Below, one piece after another: positions 1 through 9,963 of a DNA stretch of 16,015 bases (position 1 is its first letter; every line of letters begins with the position of its first letter). The notes under the pieces were generated by a model. The model did no database searches. It worked only from the letters and a program-made list of their open reading frames with translations, and was not told the DNA's origin. Origin of the DNA: Psilocybe azurescens (Eukaryota > Basidiomycota > Agaricomycetes > Agaricales > Agrocybaceae); NCBI GenBank assembly GCA_023853785.1, contig JAJIRX010000310.1, positions 1 to 16,015 of the forward strand, given 5' to 3'. Position numbers and translations under genes: made by a program.

Positions 1-1
1 T

Positions 2-349
2 AGTGATGCTTATCATCCCTTTCATTATGAATCGATTTCACATGTCACGAACACCAATCAGCTAAATATAACCACTAGTTCAAAATTAAATGTCACGGAC
101 ACAGAAAATGCCGTGCAATGTGAACTTGCAGAAGCTCCAAGTGGGAAAGACGCCGGAAAGGACGAACGCCTATTGCCTTTGATGGAGTTCCTCGATCTGT
201 CGAGCATCGAATTGAGTCACGTTCAATATCCTGACGACCTGCGAAGATCGACAAATAATCAAAGCTCTTTTTATCATGGATCTAGGATAACAGGCCAGAC
301 CGCTTATGTAGACTCAGTAATCCAAGTCTCGACGGAAAGCTGTGAATAA
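2..349 (+). CDS. 3' end of an unidentified gene (truncated by window edge)
   Basis: The frame is open from the first bases of the window to a TAA at 347-349, giving about 115 codons with no in-frame ATG near the left edge. It is therefore best read as the last exon of a gene starting outside the window. The peptide is hydrophilic, rich in Ser, Thr, Asn and Glu, and contains a short amphipathic stretch (LLPLMEFLDLSSIEL). There is no membrane segment and no motif I recognise, so it could be a disordered cytoplasmic or nuclear C-terminal tail. A chance ORF is possible, but 115 open codons in roughly 45% GC DNA with sensible codon use makes a real exon somewhat more likely. No function is assigned. 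Confidence 0.4.
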   Translation, partial: SDAYHPFHYESISHVTNTNQLNITTSSKLNVTDTENAVQCELAEAPSGKDAGKDERLLPLMEFLDLSSIELSHVQYPDDLRRSTNNQSSFYHGSRITGQTAYVDSVIQVSTESCE

Positions 350-2250
350 AATTGCCGATATCCATGATGAAAACTACGAGATTCGGTAAAAGAGCTAATA
401 GTATTAGACCTCCGAGCGTTGTCCATCCCTATGAACAATAACAACGCGGATGCAGATACGGGATTCTGAGGTGCTCAGACGACGATGGTGTACATAAGGC
501 GGTAGATATCGAAACTGTTAGTGACGATCTATAAACCCGAGTCCACAAATAGTTCGAGTGCATGATGAGAGTCGGGAGAATTTACGTTTGGTCGGAGGAG
601 GAGACTTTTTGAAGCGCAGGGTTGTTGAGAGCCCTAGATCTTGTTGTGGATCAGATATATATATATGCTATTGAAGGAGAGGTGAGAAACAGTGATAGTG
701 AAGAGGGTGAGCATGAACAAGCCGACGAAGACGTTCGAAGAACTCGACGTTCAACAACAACGGATAAACGCTCTCGATGACGCACCTCACGCTCCCGCAT
801 CGTCCTTCATCAATACTCCTGTGTGCTCTCTCATTCTATTCCGGACTGCCTTCATTTTTACCATTTGGAACAAGCTTTAATCGACGTATGCCATAGAGAA
901 CGCGTAGCATGTTCTGAGTCCGTGGCGGAATGTCAGACATGGCTCTTTCCTCACTTCTACTGTAAGGTTGTACTACATCAAATCTTTGAATCTAGCAGAT
1001 AAGTTTGAACTTACATTCATACTGGATTTGAAGAGGCAGACTGTCGAGCTGCTACATATTAATTTGGCATTCTAGAAGGGCATTCTCCTGGGGTTTGGCG
1101 AGTGAGACTGAGCAAATGATACGCATGTATGCGTCCAGAATAGGGTAATGAGGAGAATGGTTCGCGAATTAGAATCATACGCTGTAAGCTCAGAATGTTA
1201 TACGTTATTATTCGTCAAGAAAATGAATTACACACCCTGAGTTGCTTCATACTGTATCCAAACAAAGGGAGGTAGGCGCGACAACGACAGAAGTATGCGG
1301 GAAGGAATGGAATTGTCCATGAGACACCATGGGCTACGTGGAGAGGAATTGGAAAGGGTAAGGTTTCAAGAAGTAGTATTCTTCGGCGAATTTCATAGGC
1401 ACGCATATGTACAAAACAATCTTTATTATAAAGTGGAAGTTCGCGGGAAGGGTCTCAGACAGATATAAGAATGCTCTATATGGTATTATGTCCTCGAGAA
1501 GTCGGCTCTGCATGACGGGATTCGAAAGACGCAGGGTTGAAGTGATGCGTACCCCGTTCAGCATGCTGGATATGTGTTATCGGATCAGAAGTTGGCTGAA
1601 ATAAGCCATTGTACGTGTGTGTATGAAGGAAGAGGGAATTAGGAAGAGGGGGTGGGAGGCAGGGGTGGACCATCTGGCAGCTAGAATAGGTTCCGAGTTG
1701 TGGATATTTCGTATAGTATGACTTTTGAAAGTTAGTTAAGAAGTTACTGCAATCCAAAAATGACATTACATCGGTGATCCCATTGGCAATGAGATTTTTC
1801 GAGTGAGGCATACGGGATGCAGTGAGGGAGCACAGTCTTTTACTCGACAGTCTAAGATATGGCGACTACATAATTTTCCTGATTGTTTGCTATTAGAAGG
1901 TCGACAATCGTGGGAGGGAGAAGTTTGGACATGTCTCCGGGGCCTTTGATCACGTTTCGACCTCCCTAAACATTATCACACGATCACTCCGACGTGTGAT
2001 CCCGTCCGTTGGGTTGGTACTACGTTTACATTTGTTTCTTTTCTGTTCTAATTTACTTTCCTATATCTCTCAACAGGATGGGTTGAGGGACGCCAAGCTA
2101 AGCAGTGCTGTGACGAAGCCATCCTTTCGGAATCCCACCATGGTTCCTTTCGTCCTCGTCCTCGCCGTCTGTCTGTAAAGCCGCTTGTGGCCTTTGGAGA
2201 GCTTCAGATACGACCACTTCAGCAGAGATAGCAACACCATCACGCACATC
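350..2250. other. Intergenic stretch with no recognisable gene
   Basis: I see no conserved protein motif on either strand in these 1.9 kb. The longest frames (a 56-codon frame starting with ATG at 713, and minus-strand frames of 63-111 codons between 1215 and 1811) lack recognisable domains and convincing splice structure. An AT dinucleotide run lies at about 653-666. The right part, from about 1850, is presumably the promoter side of the FHA gene. Confidence 0.5.
1975..2000. promoter_or_regulatory. Perfect 8-bp inverted repeat upstream of FHA gene
   Basis: ATCACACG (1975-1982) and its exact reverse complement CGTGTGAT (1993-2000) flank a 10-base spacer that itself contains ATCAC. A related GATCACG lies about 30 bases upstream. 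The dyad sits about 350 bp before the probable start codon of the FHA gene, a suitable place for a dimeric transcription factor site. The structure is seen directly; the regulatory role is inference. Confidence 0.35.
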
Positions 2251-2254
2251 TCAC

Positions 2255-2351
2255 CTCGCTCACCCCACCCCACCTCATCCGATCCATCCATCCATCCATA
2301 CCCCCACCTCACCCATCCCCACATCTACCCCATAACGCGGCACACGGCACC
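2255..2351 (+). promoter_or_regulatory. C-rich leader / core promoter of FHA gene with ATCC repeats
   Basis: About 100 bases of C/A-rich, G-poor DNA include a short (ATCC)n run at 2277-2299 and lead directly to ATG 2352 in a favourable context (GGCACCATGCC). Pyrimidine-rich leaders just before the start are common in strongly transcribed filamentous-fungal genes. The TAA at 2333 in the frame of the downstream FHA coding sequence rules out translation starting further upstream in that frame. Confidence 0.45.
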
Positions 2352-5300
2352 ATGCCCTCACCCGCACCCTTGCAACAGCTCCTTCAGCAGCGATCCAACT
2401 CTCCGTCCTCGAACGCCATCTCCCGGCGCTATACCTGTACCCGCTGAACGACACCTGGGCACTGAAGCACATCGCCCTGACGAGCTTGCACACGAAGATC
2501 GGGCGGCAGACGAGCTCGAAGACGGCGCCTGGGCAACGGAATGGGTTTTTGATAGTAAGGTGTTGAGTAGACAGCATGCGGAGGTGTGGGAGGAGGGTGG
2601 AAAGGTGCGCTTGTCAACGTTTTCTTTTTCTTTGTTGGTGGGCTGACGTATGGATTTTTTCTTGGATGTTTTCTAGATTTATATTAAGGACGTGAAGAGC
2701 TCGAATGGTACTTTTATTAATGGCGAGCGGCTGAGCAGCGAGGGACATGAGTCGGATCCTTTCGAGCTCAACAGTGATAATATCGTCGTATGTCCTTCCT
2801 CTCCGTCTTCCATCATCATTCACCCACTCCCCTTTTCATATAACAGGAATTAGGCATCCATATTGTAGGCGAGGACAACAAAACGATCATCCACCACAGA
2901 GTCGCCGCGCGCGTCGTGTGCGTGTTCACCGAGCAGGACACGCAAGTCGCTGCGCGTGCGGAGCAGCACCAACAGCAACAGTAACAGCAGCAACAGCATT
3001 TTATGCAGCAGCAGCAGATGCACAGGGGCGTTGCGGGTGTCGGTGGCGGGCTGCATGGGCAGCAGCATCCGGGTGACGGGCGCGGAGTTGGGCGGGTTGA
3101 TGGGTGCGATGGGCGAGGTGGGCGATGTTCTTGTGGGTGGGGTAAGTTTTTTTTTTTTTTTTTTTCTTTGTTGCGCCAAATGCGCTTTGAGTTTTATTTA
3201 ATTTTTTGTCGCGTTGTCTTTCCTTTGTCTTATCTCCATTTCCATGCGCATATATGCTGACGACATTCCTTTTTTATTCTACTCTCTAGCCTGCTAATCT
3301 CCCGTCGTTCCCGGCGCATCTCCCGCCTGTACGCGCGCCGCTGCCCGATGTAGCTCAACTACCGTCGCCTTCTCAGTCTTCTGCTGCTGCTGCTACCACT
3401 GCACCCTCCGCTGCCGGAGGTTTTGCCTACTGCGCCTGTCGCTGTGCCGGGCTCGATTTCAACGGAGGCGGCGGGGAAGGAGAAGGAGAAGGAGGGCGTA
3501 GAGACGTCTACGTCGCCGTCGCCCCCGCCTGCAGCAACCACTTCAACTTCGTCTAGGGCCGAGCGAGAACAGCCGTCATCCGTTTCCTCGTCCTCCGCTA
3601 CTGCGCCAGCTGTCGCTTCCACCTCTGCCTCTACGACCAACGCCAGCGACAACGTCCACGGCCCCGCGCTCCCAGCAGGTATTATCCAGGACCTGCAGTC
3701 GCAGCTGCGCGACACGCAGGCACGGCTCGTGGGCCACTTGGAGCGGGTGTGTCAGCTGGAGGGCGTACTGCAAGAGCAGGAGGCGATGAGAAGGGAGGTG
3801 GGGGTGTTGAGGGAGATGATTATGCGAGGGCCGGGGGCGGGTGGGCTTGATTCTCGACAACGTGGACATCAAGAACAACGTAGGCATGGGCATGGGCATG
3901 AGGAGGATAACGAAGAACACGATAGTGAGGAGGGAGAAGAGGAGGATAGCGAGGAAGATGATAACGATGATGATGCGAGGAGCATCTCGACTGTCGTGCC
4001 TCATGAGCTGGAGAGCGTGGAGGAGGAGGATGAGGAGGAGCTTGCGCGTGCTGAGCGTGGAGAGGATGGGCATGGGCAGAATGTGGAGGGTGCCCAAGTC
4101 GAGCATGGGGCACCTGCAGAGGTGGAGGTGCATGGTTCTGTTGAAGGGGCGCAGCACGAGCAAGAGGAGGGGGTTGGTCATGAGAAAACGGAAGCAGAGT
4201 CAGAGTCAGACGCCAGGAAACGGAGGAGGACGCAAACGCGGAGGAGGAAGCGGAGGAGAGGAGGCGGGAGGACCTAGGTGTCGGCGGCCGAGGACGCCTG
4301 AGCCGTCTATGTTAGGCATGGGCATGAGCGATCGTTCGAGGAGGGCGAGTGTGAGTTCGCCGCTTGCGTGGAGGCGGGTGGAATCGCATGAGGGCGAGGA
4401 TGGGAGTCCGAGTCCGAGTCGGATGTCGAGGCCGAGCACCACGAGCAGCGCCACGAAGACTCAGATCGAGAAGGAGCAGTACACGAATGCAGCAGCGACG
4501 GCGACGTGCTCAAGCAGGAGGTGACGAAGCTCGCCCTGCAGGTGTCGAGCACCGTCGCGCTGACGGCGGCGCTGGAGCAGCAGCATGCGCTCGCGCAGGG
4601 CACGATTCGCGGATTGGAGCGCAAGGTGGAGGAGCTGGAGGGTTGTTGAGGGCTGCTGCTGCTGCTGCTGTGCCGATCTCCTCTGCCGCCGACGTTAGTG
4701 CCACCAAGACCGAGACCGAGGCGGAGGCGGAGGCAACCCTGAGCACGATGACGACGATGCGCTCACACACACCCTCGCCGAGAAGATGCAGCTCTGGAAA
4801 AAGGCGGTCGAGGGCCAATGGAGCGCCGTGCGCGAGGAGTGGGCGGACGAGCGCGCGCGATTGGATAGGGCACGGGAGGAGTGGGAGGCGCGGGCGCGAT
4901 TGGTGGAGTTTGGGTTGGAGCGGATGAGGGCTGCTGAGGCTGTTTCTGCTGGAGCGGGTGTAGGTGGGGAGAGAGAGGAAGAAGAATGGTCTAAAAGCCA
5001 TGCGAGGGGCGGGCTGGTAACACCGCCGAGTTCGCGTTCGCAGAGTTCGGGCTCGGACTCTGGAAGGTATAAGAGGAGGAAGAAGCGGGCGGCTGTCGTT
5101 GCGGCTGCGGCTGCTGGTAGTGGGAGTGCTAGTGAGGGCGAGGGCGATGGGGAGGTGTCTGATGGCGAGGAGGAGGCGGCGTTGAAGGAAAAAAGCTGTG
5201 GTGGGCATTGGAAATGTGCTGGATCCGGAGAGGAGCCTCGCGACGCCTGAGCCTTCCGTGGTGCTTAAGCTGTCGGAGAGCGCCACCTCCTCGCTGGACG

Positions 5301-5827
5301 ACGGAGAGTCCGCGAAAGGGCGCCATCATCATCCTCTGAGCGTGGATTCGTCTGGGCTGGATCTCGACGGCGATTCGGTTTCCGGGCACCACGCCGACGA
5401 GGACGAGGGACGATGAACAGGGAGATGAAGAAAGCAGGGCGAGTGTTTTTATTCGACGTTTGCGAAGGATGCGTTGCTAATTTTGTTCTGGGTCTTCATT
5501 TCTTTTTGGGTGTGGGTGTGGTCGGGGTTGGTGTTTGCTTGGACGGTCGTGCTTCCTTCGTGGGTTTCTTCGATGTCCTCGTCGTGGGCTTCTTCATTAC
5601 CGACCGCGTGGGTTTCATCGGTTCGCGGCCACGTTCACTTGCCGATGTCCTCGTCGGTGATTTGGGATTGGGTCGTACAGGCACTGAACGGCAAGCTCTC
5701 ATCGTCGACGTCATCACATGCGAAGGACCGGGACGGCAACAACAGCATCAACATGCAGACGGCGGTGGGCGTGGTGCTGCTCAGCGTCGCTGCTGCGGCT
5801 GTGTTTGGGAAGATCAAGCCCGAGTAG
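2352..5827 (+). CDS. FHA-domain, coiled-coil, tail-anchored STRIPAK subunit (SLMAP/Far9/Far10-like), frame broken in this sequence
   Basis: Probable orthologue of yeast Far9/Far10(Vps64) and animal SLMAP, the membrane-anchored FHA subunit of the STRIPAK phosphatase-kinase complex at ER/nuclear envelope. The FHA domain has GR (2501-2506), LSRQHAEV (2563-2586) and SSNGTFING around 2704, the residues that contact phosphothreonine. Then follow a Gln tract (about 2955-3020), a Pro-rich segment (3290-3400), a Ser/Thr-rich linker, a coiled coil (3678-3830), a long Glu/Asp-rich region (3870-4260), two more coiled coils (4506-4640 and about 4765-4950), a hydrophobic segment (5474-5560), and a terminal membrane anchor ending KIKPE before TAG 5825. 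Three introns leave about 1,060 codons. ATG 2352 is chosen for its context. About 12 single-base frame changes and one TAA (2982) break the frame. Protein similarity continues across each break, so this is either a recent pseudogene or a real gene with base-call indels. Assignment of the family is strong; integrity is unresolved. Confidence 0.72.
2605..2676 (+). other. Intron 1 of FHA gene
   Basis: 72 nt with donor GTGCGC and acceptor TTCTAG. Removing it joins the FHA segment ending VWEEGGK to IYIKDVKSSNGT in phase 0, which is the expected order of FHA beta strands. Confidence 0.85.
2788..2846 (+). other. Intron 2 of FHA gene
   Basis: 59 nt with donor GTATGT, a pyrimidine-rich body and acceptor TAACAG. 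Removing it joins ELNSDNIV to ELGIHIVGEDNK in phase 0, completing the last FHA strands. Both flanking exon ends (2787 and 2847) keep the conserved reading. Confidence 0.88.
3142..3289 (+). other. Intron 3 of FHA gene, with T-run
   Basis: 148 nt with donor GTAAGT followed by a run of about 19 T, and acceptor CTCTAG. It joins the exon ending DVLVGG to PANLPSFPAHLPPVR in phase 0, which resembles the Gly-to-Pro-rich junction I know from agaric homologues. It is longer than the other introns. The T-run is a likely site of length error. Confidence 0.75.
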
Positions 5828-6400
5828 ATTCGTTCGCGGCTCGTTGTCCCCTTCCCTTCCCTCTCCCTCATTCTCTGCTCTCGCTGTCATCACCTCGTCG
5901 TCACCACCTCGTCGTTGCACCGCCATATCATCGTATTCATCGTCGCATTGCGTCTCATGCATGGCCTCCCTTCCTGTTCGGCATTCACCAAAAATTCCAA
6001 GTCAGTCCCCAATATCCCCAAAACGACCGACATCGACATCGACATTGGTCCGATAATCGCACTTTCACGACATGGTCTGTTAATGTTCCATTTGCTTCAC
6101 CGTTTTCTTTGTTTCCATTCGCCTTTTCGACCTCGTTTTATTTTATTTTTCTGGTAGCCTGTGGTCCTTGTCGTTAGGTGTCTGTTGAAAAGACAAGTCA
6201 ATATTACATTCTTGCTCGTGTTTGTGTTCGCCTTTGAATGTCACTGGCTTTTATTTGGTTGTTCACATTCGCTATTTCTTGGAATGATATATGCCCCCTT
6301 GTTTCGCATGTTCGTCTACACTCTCCTTTATCTTATTAAAACTGCATTTTTTCTGTCCCTTTTAACTCTTGCACTACGTATTTAATAACGATTCGAATGA
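5828..6400 (+). terminator. 3' flank / untranslated region of FHA gene
   Basis: After TAG 5825 the sequence is pyrimidine-rich (CTTCCC, CATCGTC and TTTTC clusters) with no conserved frame. An ATTAAA hexamer at 6335-6340 and T-rich DNA around it are plausible cleavage/polyadenylation signals about 510 bases after the stop. The overlapping 6161-6385 frame is hydrophobic only because the DNA is T-rich. Confidence 0.35.
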
Positions 6401-6820
6401 AATTCTGTGATGACCTGAATGTCTCGGCCTACCGGCCTACTTGACTGATGTACACGTGAGAGAAATGATATGTATTTGGGGTCATTTCGTGTGCAATTTT
6501 CGTGAGAGTAAGAACTGCACTCATGGGAGTGGAACCAGGTAACACCTCTTGAACTTGTACCACCATCATCTCTCAACACCACCTTAATATATTTCCCATT
6601 ATACCAACAAATTTTTTACAACAGACCACTGTGAACTCTGTGATGATATTGGAACTTTACAGGTGTTCAGCATCTCAATGTATGTTCTCTTCTGATACCT
6701 GTAGTGTATGATATTGATTTGTTGATTGGACTGTAGTTGGTGCTATGATCATGTTTGTGTACATTGTATTTGTCTTGATGGAAATTGATAATGTATGTGA
6801 ATTCATCGTACACCTCCCAG
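6401..6820. other. AT-rich spacer without recognisable gene
   Basis: Neither strand holds a conserved frame. A 66-codon minus-strand frame (6382-6582) has no motif I know. The last 20 bases (ending CCTCCCAG) look like the acceptor end of an intron of the next gene, so an upstream exon of that gene could lie here undetected. Confidence 0.4.
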
Positions 6821-7508
6821 GGCATTCAAATCTATGCTGATGTCATGCAAGATCTTTTGCAACTGGATGCAGAAGAAGAGCTTAAGGGTGTGGAGACTGG
6901 GCTGAGGGGTGAGTGAATAACTTCTCATGTTTACTTTAGCATGTTAGATCTCATCTACATGCAGAACAGCAGCAATCCTCTCAACCTTTTGACATACATC
7001 TCTCCAGGTGTTTCCTCCCACTTCACCATCTGATCTTCTTCCAAACATTTTGGCACTTTGTTAGTTTTGGTCTCCCTTTTCCATGTTACACATTAATCTC
7101 ACTCACAATTCAGTACTGTCAGCTTTTGTTGCTAGATTCTTGCATCTTGTTGCACAAGCTCTGTTTGGGGAAGAGGCTCTCGATAGCCATTTACGAGTAA
7201 ATTCATCCATTCGCTGGGCTCCACATAATATAATCAACGAACTTTCAACAACACACGCAACCAAATAACGCGCAGTAAAAGTCGTATTGTGAGCTTGGAG
7301 AAGGGTGCCATAGAAGCATTCGAAGGTTTGATTTATTCTTGTATACTATATCTTCTTTCACTTACCACTGTCTTTAGCACTACTCGCGCTTGACAAAGAC
7401 AAAGCTACAAAAGCAAAGATTCAAGCTGTCATCCTCAAGCTTGCGGCGGCTGGAAAGCTCTGGTCGGCGTGCTTTGGATCAGTGATGCGATGGAGAGAGT
7501 ACTGTTAG
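6821..7508 (+). CDS. Exons of an unidentified gene (fragmentary)
   Basis: Two spliceable blocks support a gene. Block 1: an exon at 6821-6908 (29 codons plus one base, GIQIYADVMQDLLQLDAEEE onward) is followed by a 56-nt intron (6909-6964), and the frame continues with EQQQSSQPFDIHLSR from 6965. Block 2: an exon ending at 7325 (SRIVSLEKGAIEAF) is joined over a 52-nt intron (7326-7377) to a Lys/Ala-rich helical segment (LLALDKDKATKAKIQAVILK) that ends at TAG 7506-7508. The region between them (about 7000-7240) needs at least one more intron or a break, and no start codon is evident. I do not recognise the family. Its position just upstream of the helicase on the same strand means it could be that gene's detached N-terminal part. 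Low GC and the missing start fit a decaying gene. Confidence 0.42.
7326..7377 (+). other. Intron in unidentified gene
   Basis: 52 nt with donor GTTTGA and acceptor CTTTAG. Splicing in phase 1 restores a continuous frame (GAIEAFE joined to ALLALDKDK) that stays open to TAG 7506. Confidence 0.55.
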
Positions 7509-7982
7509 AAATAGACAATAATGCACAAATCAGTAGCTATACTGATGACTAACAATAGAGTCAAATCTCAAATGCGCAACAATGACAAGTATGAGTGAAA
7601 ATAGTAAATTGCTTCTGTAGACTCCAAATCTTGTTCTAGTCTCTTTGTTTCCTCAGACATAGTAGGAATACTGGTCTTTTACATGGCTAAGTGTCTAAAA
7701 ATAGCAAGGCGTGACTATAGGTGTCCACAATATTGCGTCAAAACACCAAACCTATAATTACATGACAAATTATATATCACCGGAACCGTCTCAACGAGGG
7801 GATTCCGGATCAGTGATCAGAATTTGAATAACTTTACTCTACAAAAAGTTATTAACAGAACAGTGTGCAAAAACACCAAAAAAGAGCGAATTCTAACTAA
7901 GTGTCCATTTGTACAAGTCCAAATATCAAGTGTAGAACATTAGAAACAAAGTGTTTAATCACAAAACTAACAAGTACAGCAC
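7509..7982. other. AT-rich insert-like stretch with small inverted repeats
   Basis: No frame of note lies here. The stretch separates the fragment ending at 7508 from the first helicase exon. It contains a GC-rich island at about 7778-7822 bracketed by CCGGAA and TTCCGG, an imperfect GATCAGTGATC palindrome around 7808-7818, and a 9-bp hairpin (AATAACTTT 7827-7835 with AAAGTTATT 7845-7853). It could be a small non-autonomous element inserted into an older gene, but I cannot define its ends or a target-site duplication. Confidence 0.3.
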
Positions 7983-8058
7983 ATGGAGGGCAAATTAAAT
8001 GAATTAATGCTCCAATTTAATCCTTGGGTAAATGTTACCTCTGCAAAAGCAAAGTCTG

Positions 8059-8107
8059 GTATGTATAATAATTCAACCAACATATGTGTTATCTTACCAT
8101 ATCTTAG
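8059..8107 (+). other. Intron near start of helicase relic
   Basis: 49 nt with donor GTATGT and acceptor CTTAG. It lies between the exon ending TSAKAKSG and the exon beginning around KLNTLALKSLGVP. Both sides resemble the N-terminal part of agaric SNF2 homologues, but the frames do not join without a one-base shift. Confidence 0.55.
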
Positions 8108-9963
8108 GGAAGCAAAGCTCAATACCCTAGCGCTAAAATCCCTGGGCGTCCCAGGAAGATATAGAGGACCTCATGAATCTATACGAAGATTTCTTCAACA
8201 CTCCCGACCCTCTAGATTCTGTTGCACTGCAGGATCAACACCCCATCACTGCGTTAAAAGTCGGTGGTTTTGACGACAGCGCTGATCTTGGTGTTGAAGT
8301 CCAGTCAAAAATGACGCCAGAAGTGCTTGCTCGCAATCTGGGTTTTCCGCCATCGCAGCTCCCAATCCCATTCAATTTGTACCCGTCATAAAGGGGGAAT
8401 CACTCCATGGGATTCTGCTCACCCTAATCAATTCAAGCCCAAATTGGCTCAAAATGATTCACAAATAGAGCCCATATCCCTGCACTGGCACCAACTTCGC
8501 CGGTGTACATGCTCTTATGAGGATGAATTGGACCGCAAAAGCCAACACAACTTCGCCCTTCGCGGCGCCCCTCATTACAGATGAAGTTGGGCTCGAGAAG
8601 ACATTCCAGGCGGCTACCGTTATTGCTTTCCTCTCTGATGTTGCCATGCGCCAGAAACTATCTCGCCCCACTACCTCCTCTACTCTTCAACACACCATTC
8701 CTTGGGAACTCGTCAACTTTACTGCGGCTCCCATCCCTTATTCTTGTACCTGGGACACTGATAGCACAGTGGAGACCAAGCTCAAAATGATCTTCAAAAC
8801 GCAGATTGGTTGATATTCTCGTATATGGGACATCCAAAATCCAATGTATCCAATTCTGGGATCCAAAGGGGCCATTCCATACTTCAAAGAATGATGTGAA
8901 TAAGATAATCATAGCACCGCATTTGGTAAGCTCATTTTTCAACTCGGAAATGTCGTTCGGTGCCAATTATTTCATGCAGGGCGTTGCAGCAGGAGTTTGG
9001 CACTCTCTATTTTGCACCATTAAAATTGGTGAGGGAGCCCTGGAAGATTCCCAAACGTTTTCCCAACTATGCGACCAATGTCAAGAATACTTTGTATGGA
9101 TATGATTATCTCTCTGTGACCATCAATGAGGCACATGTATTCAGGAATACAGGTGCAAAGCACATCTCACTACTTGCTCTGATAGAATGTGCTACTTTGC
9201 GGTTTGGCATGACTGCAACACCCCTTCAGACTTGACGAAGGTGGCTATTCACATATATATTGGATGAACCAGGCTAATGAGTTGTCAGGATATTGCTGGT
9301 ATGGGCAGGATTGTTGGCATTCCGTATTTTCTAAGCCAAGAGGCAACTGAGAACAAAAGTCTGATTTAAAAGAGCTTTGTCAGCTTAAACACTGTATGGA
9401 TGATGAGACCAAAGAGATGGAGAGCGAGGCCATGATGGATTTTATAAAGAGAACTGGTCAGAAGATGCAGATGCTCTTCAAAGACCGTATTCTTTGACAA
9501 ACGACCAGCAGTAAGGACTGGAGAAATCAGCCATTGATTGACCTACCACTGTATATTGACACACTGGTGATCCTCAAAGTGACTGAGCGCTGAAATGGAT
9601 ATCATTCACGAGAAAGCAGACAAGATGAAAAATGGTAGGTCTCTATCCATTTCTTCAAGACTGTCCTAACATATGTTGGGCAGTGTGTCCTCAGCGAACA
9701 GTGTTCTGCTAGTTGCCTCATGAAGCTTTTACATAGATCATCGTATATCGGTTGGTTTTGCTCGCAAAAGCATGAGTGAGAAAAATATCCAAGTTTTCAT
9801 CGCTGGATGAATGGAATGAGCTCAAGTCTACAAAGTTTGATTCCTGTGCTCGCATGTGCGTTCACCTGCTGAGCCGTGACAATGCTCCCAAGTTGAACAT
9901 TGTGGACGGTGAACTTGTCTTTCCCCACTCCTCCCTTTGGAACCCAGATTACAAACCCAACAG

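Noticed and set aside
1476..1811. Minus-strand frame of 111 codons
   Set aside because: No recognisable motif, no splice support and only moderate length. Kept only as part of the featureless interval.
3576..4181. Minus-strand frame of 201 codons with Leu-rich stretches
   Set aside because: It is the complement of the Glu/Asp-rich coding region of the FHA gene. GAG-rich coding strands give Leu-rich antisense frames.
4510..5286. Long minus-strand frame of 258 codons
   Set aside because: It lies opposite the coiled-coil part of the FHA gene. It is rich in Pro, Ser, Arg and Leu because of high GC, and shows no domain.
5413..6177. Plus-strand frame of 254 codons, partly hydrophobic
   Set aside because: It overlaps the FHA gene tail in another frame and runs into T-rich 3' DNA. 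The conserved tail anchor is in the frame ending at 5827.
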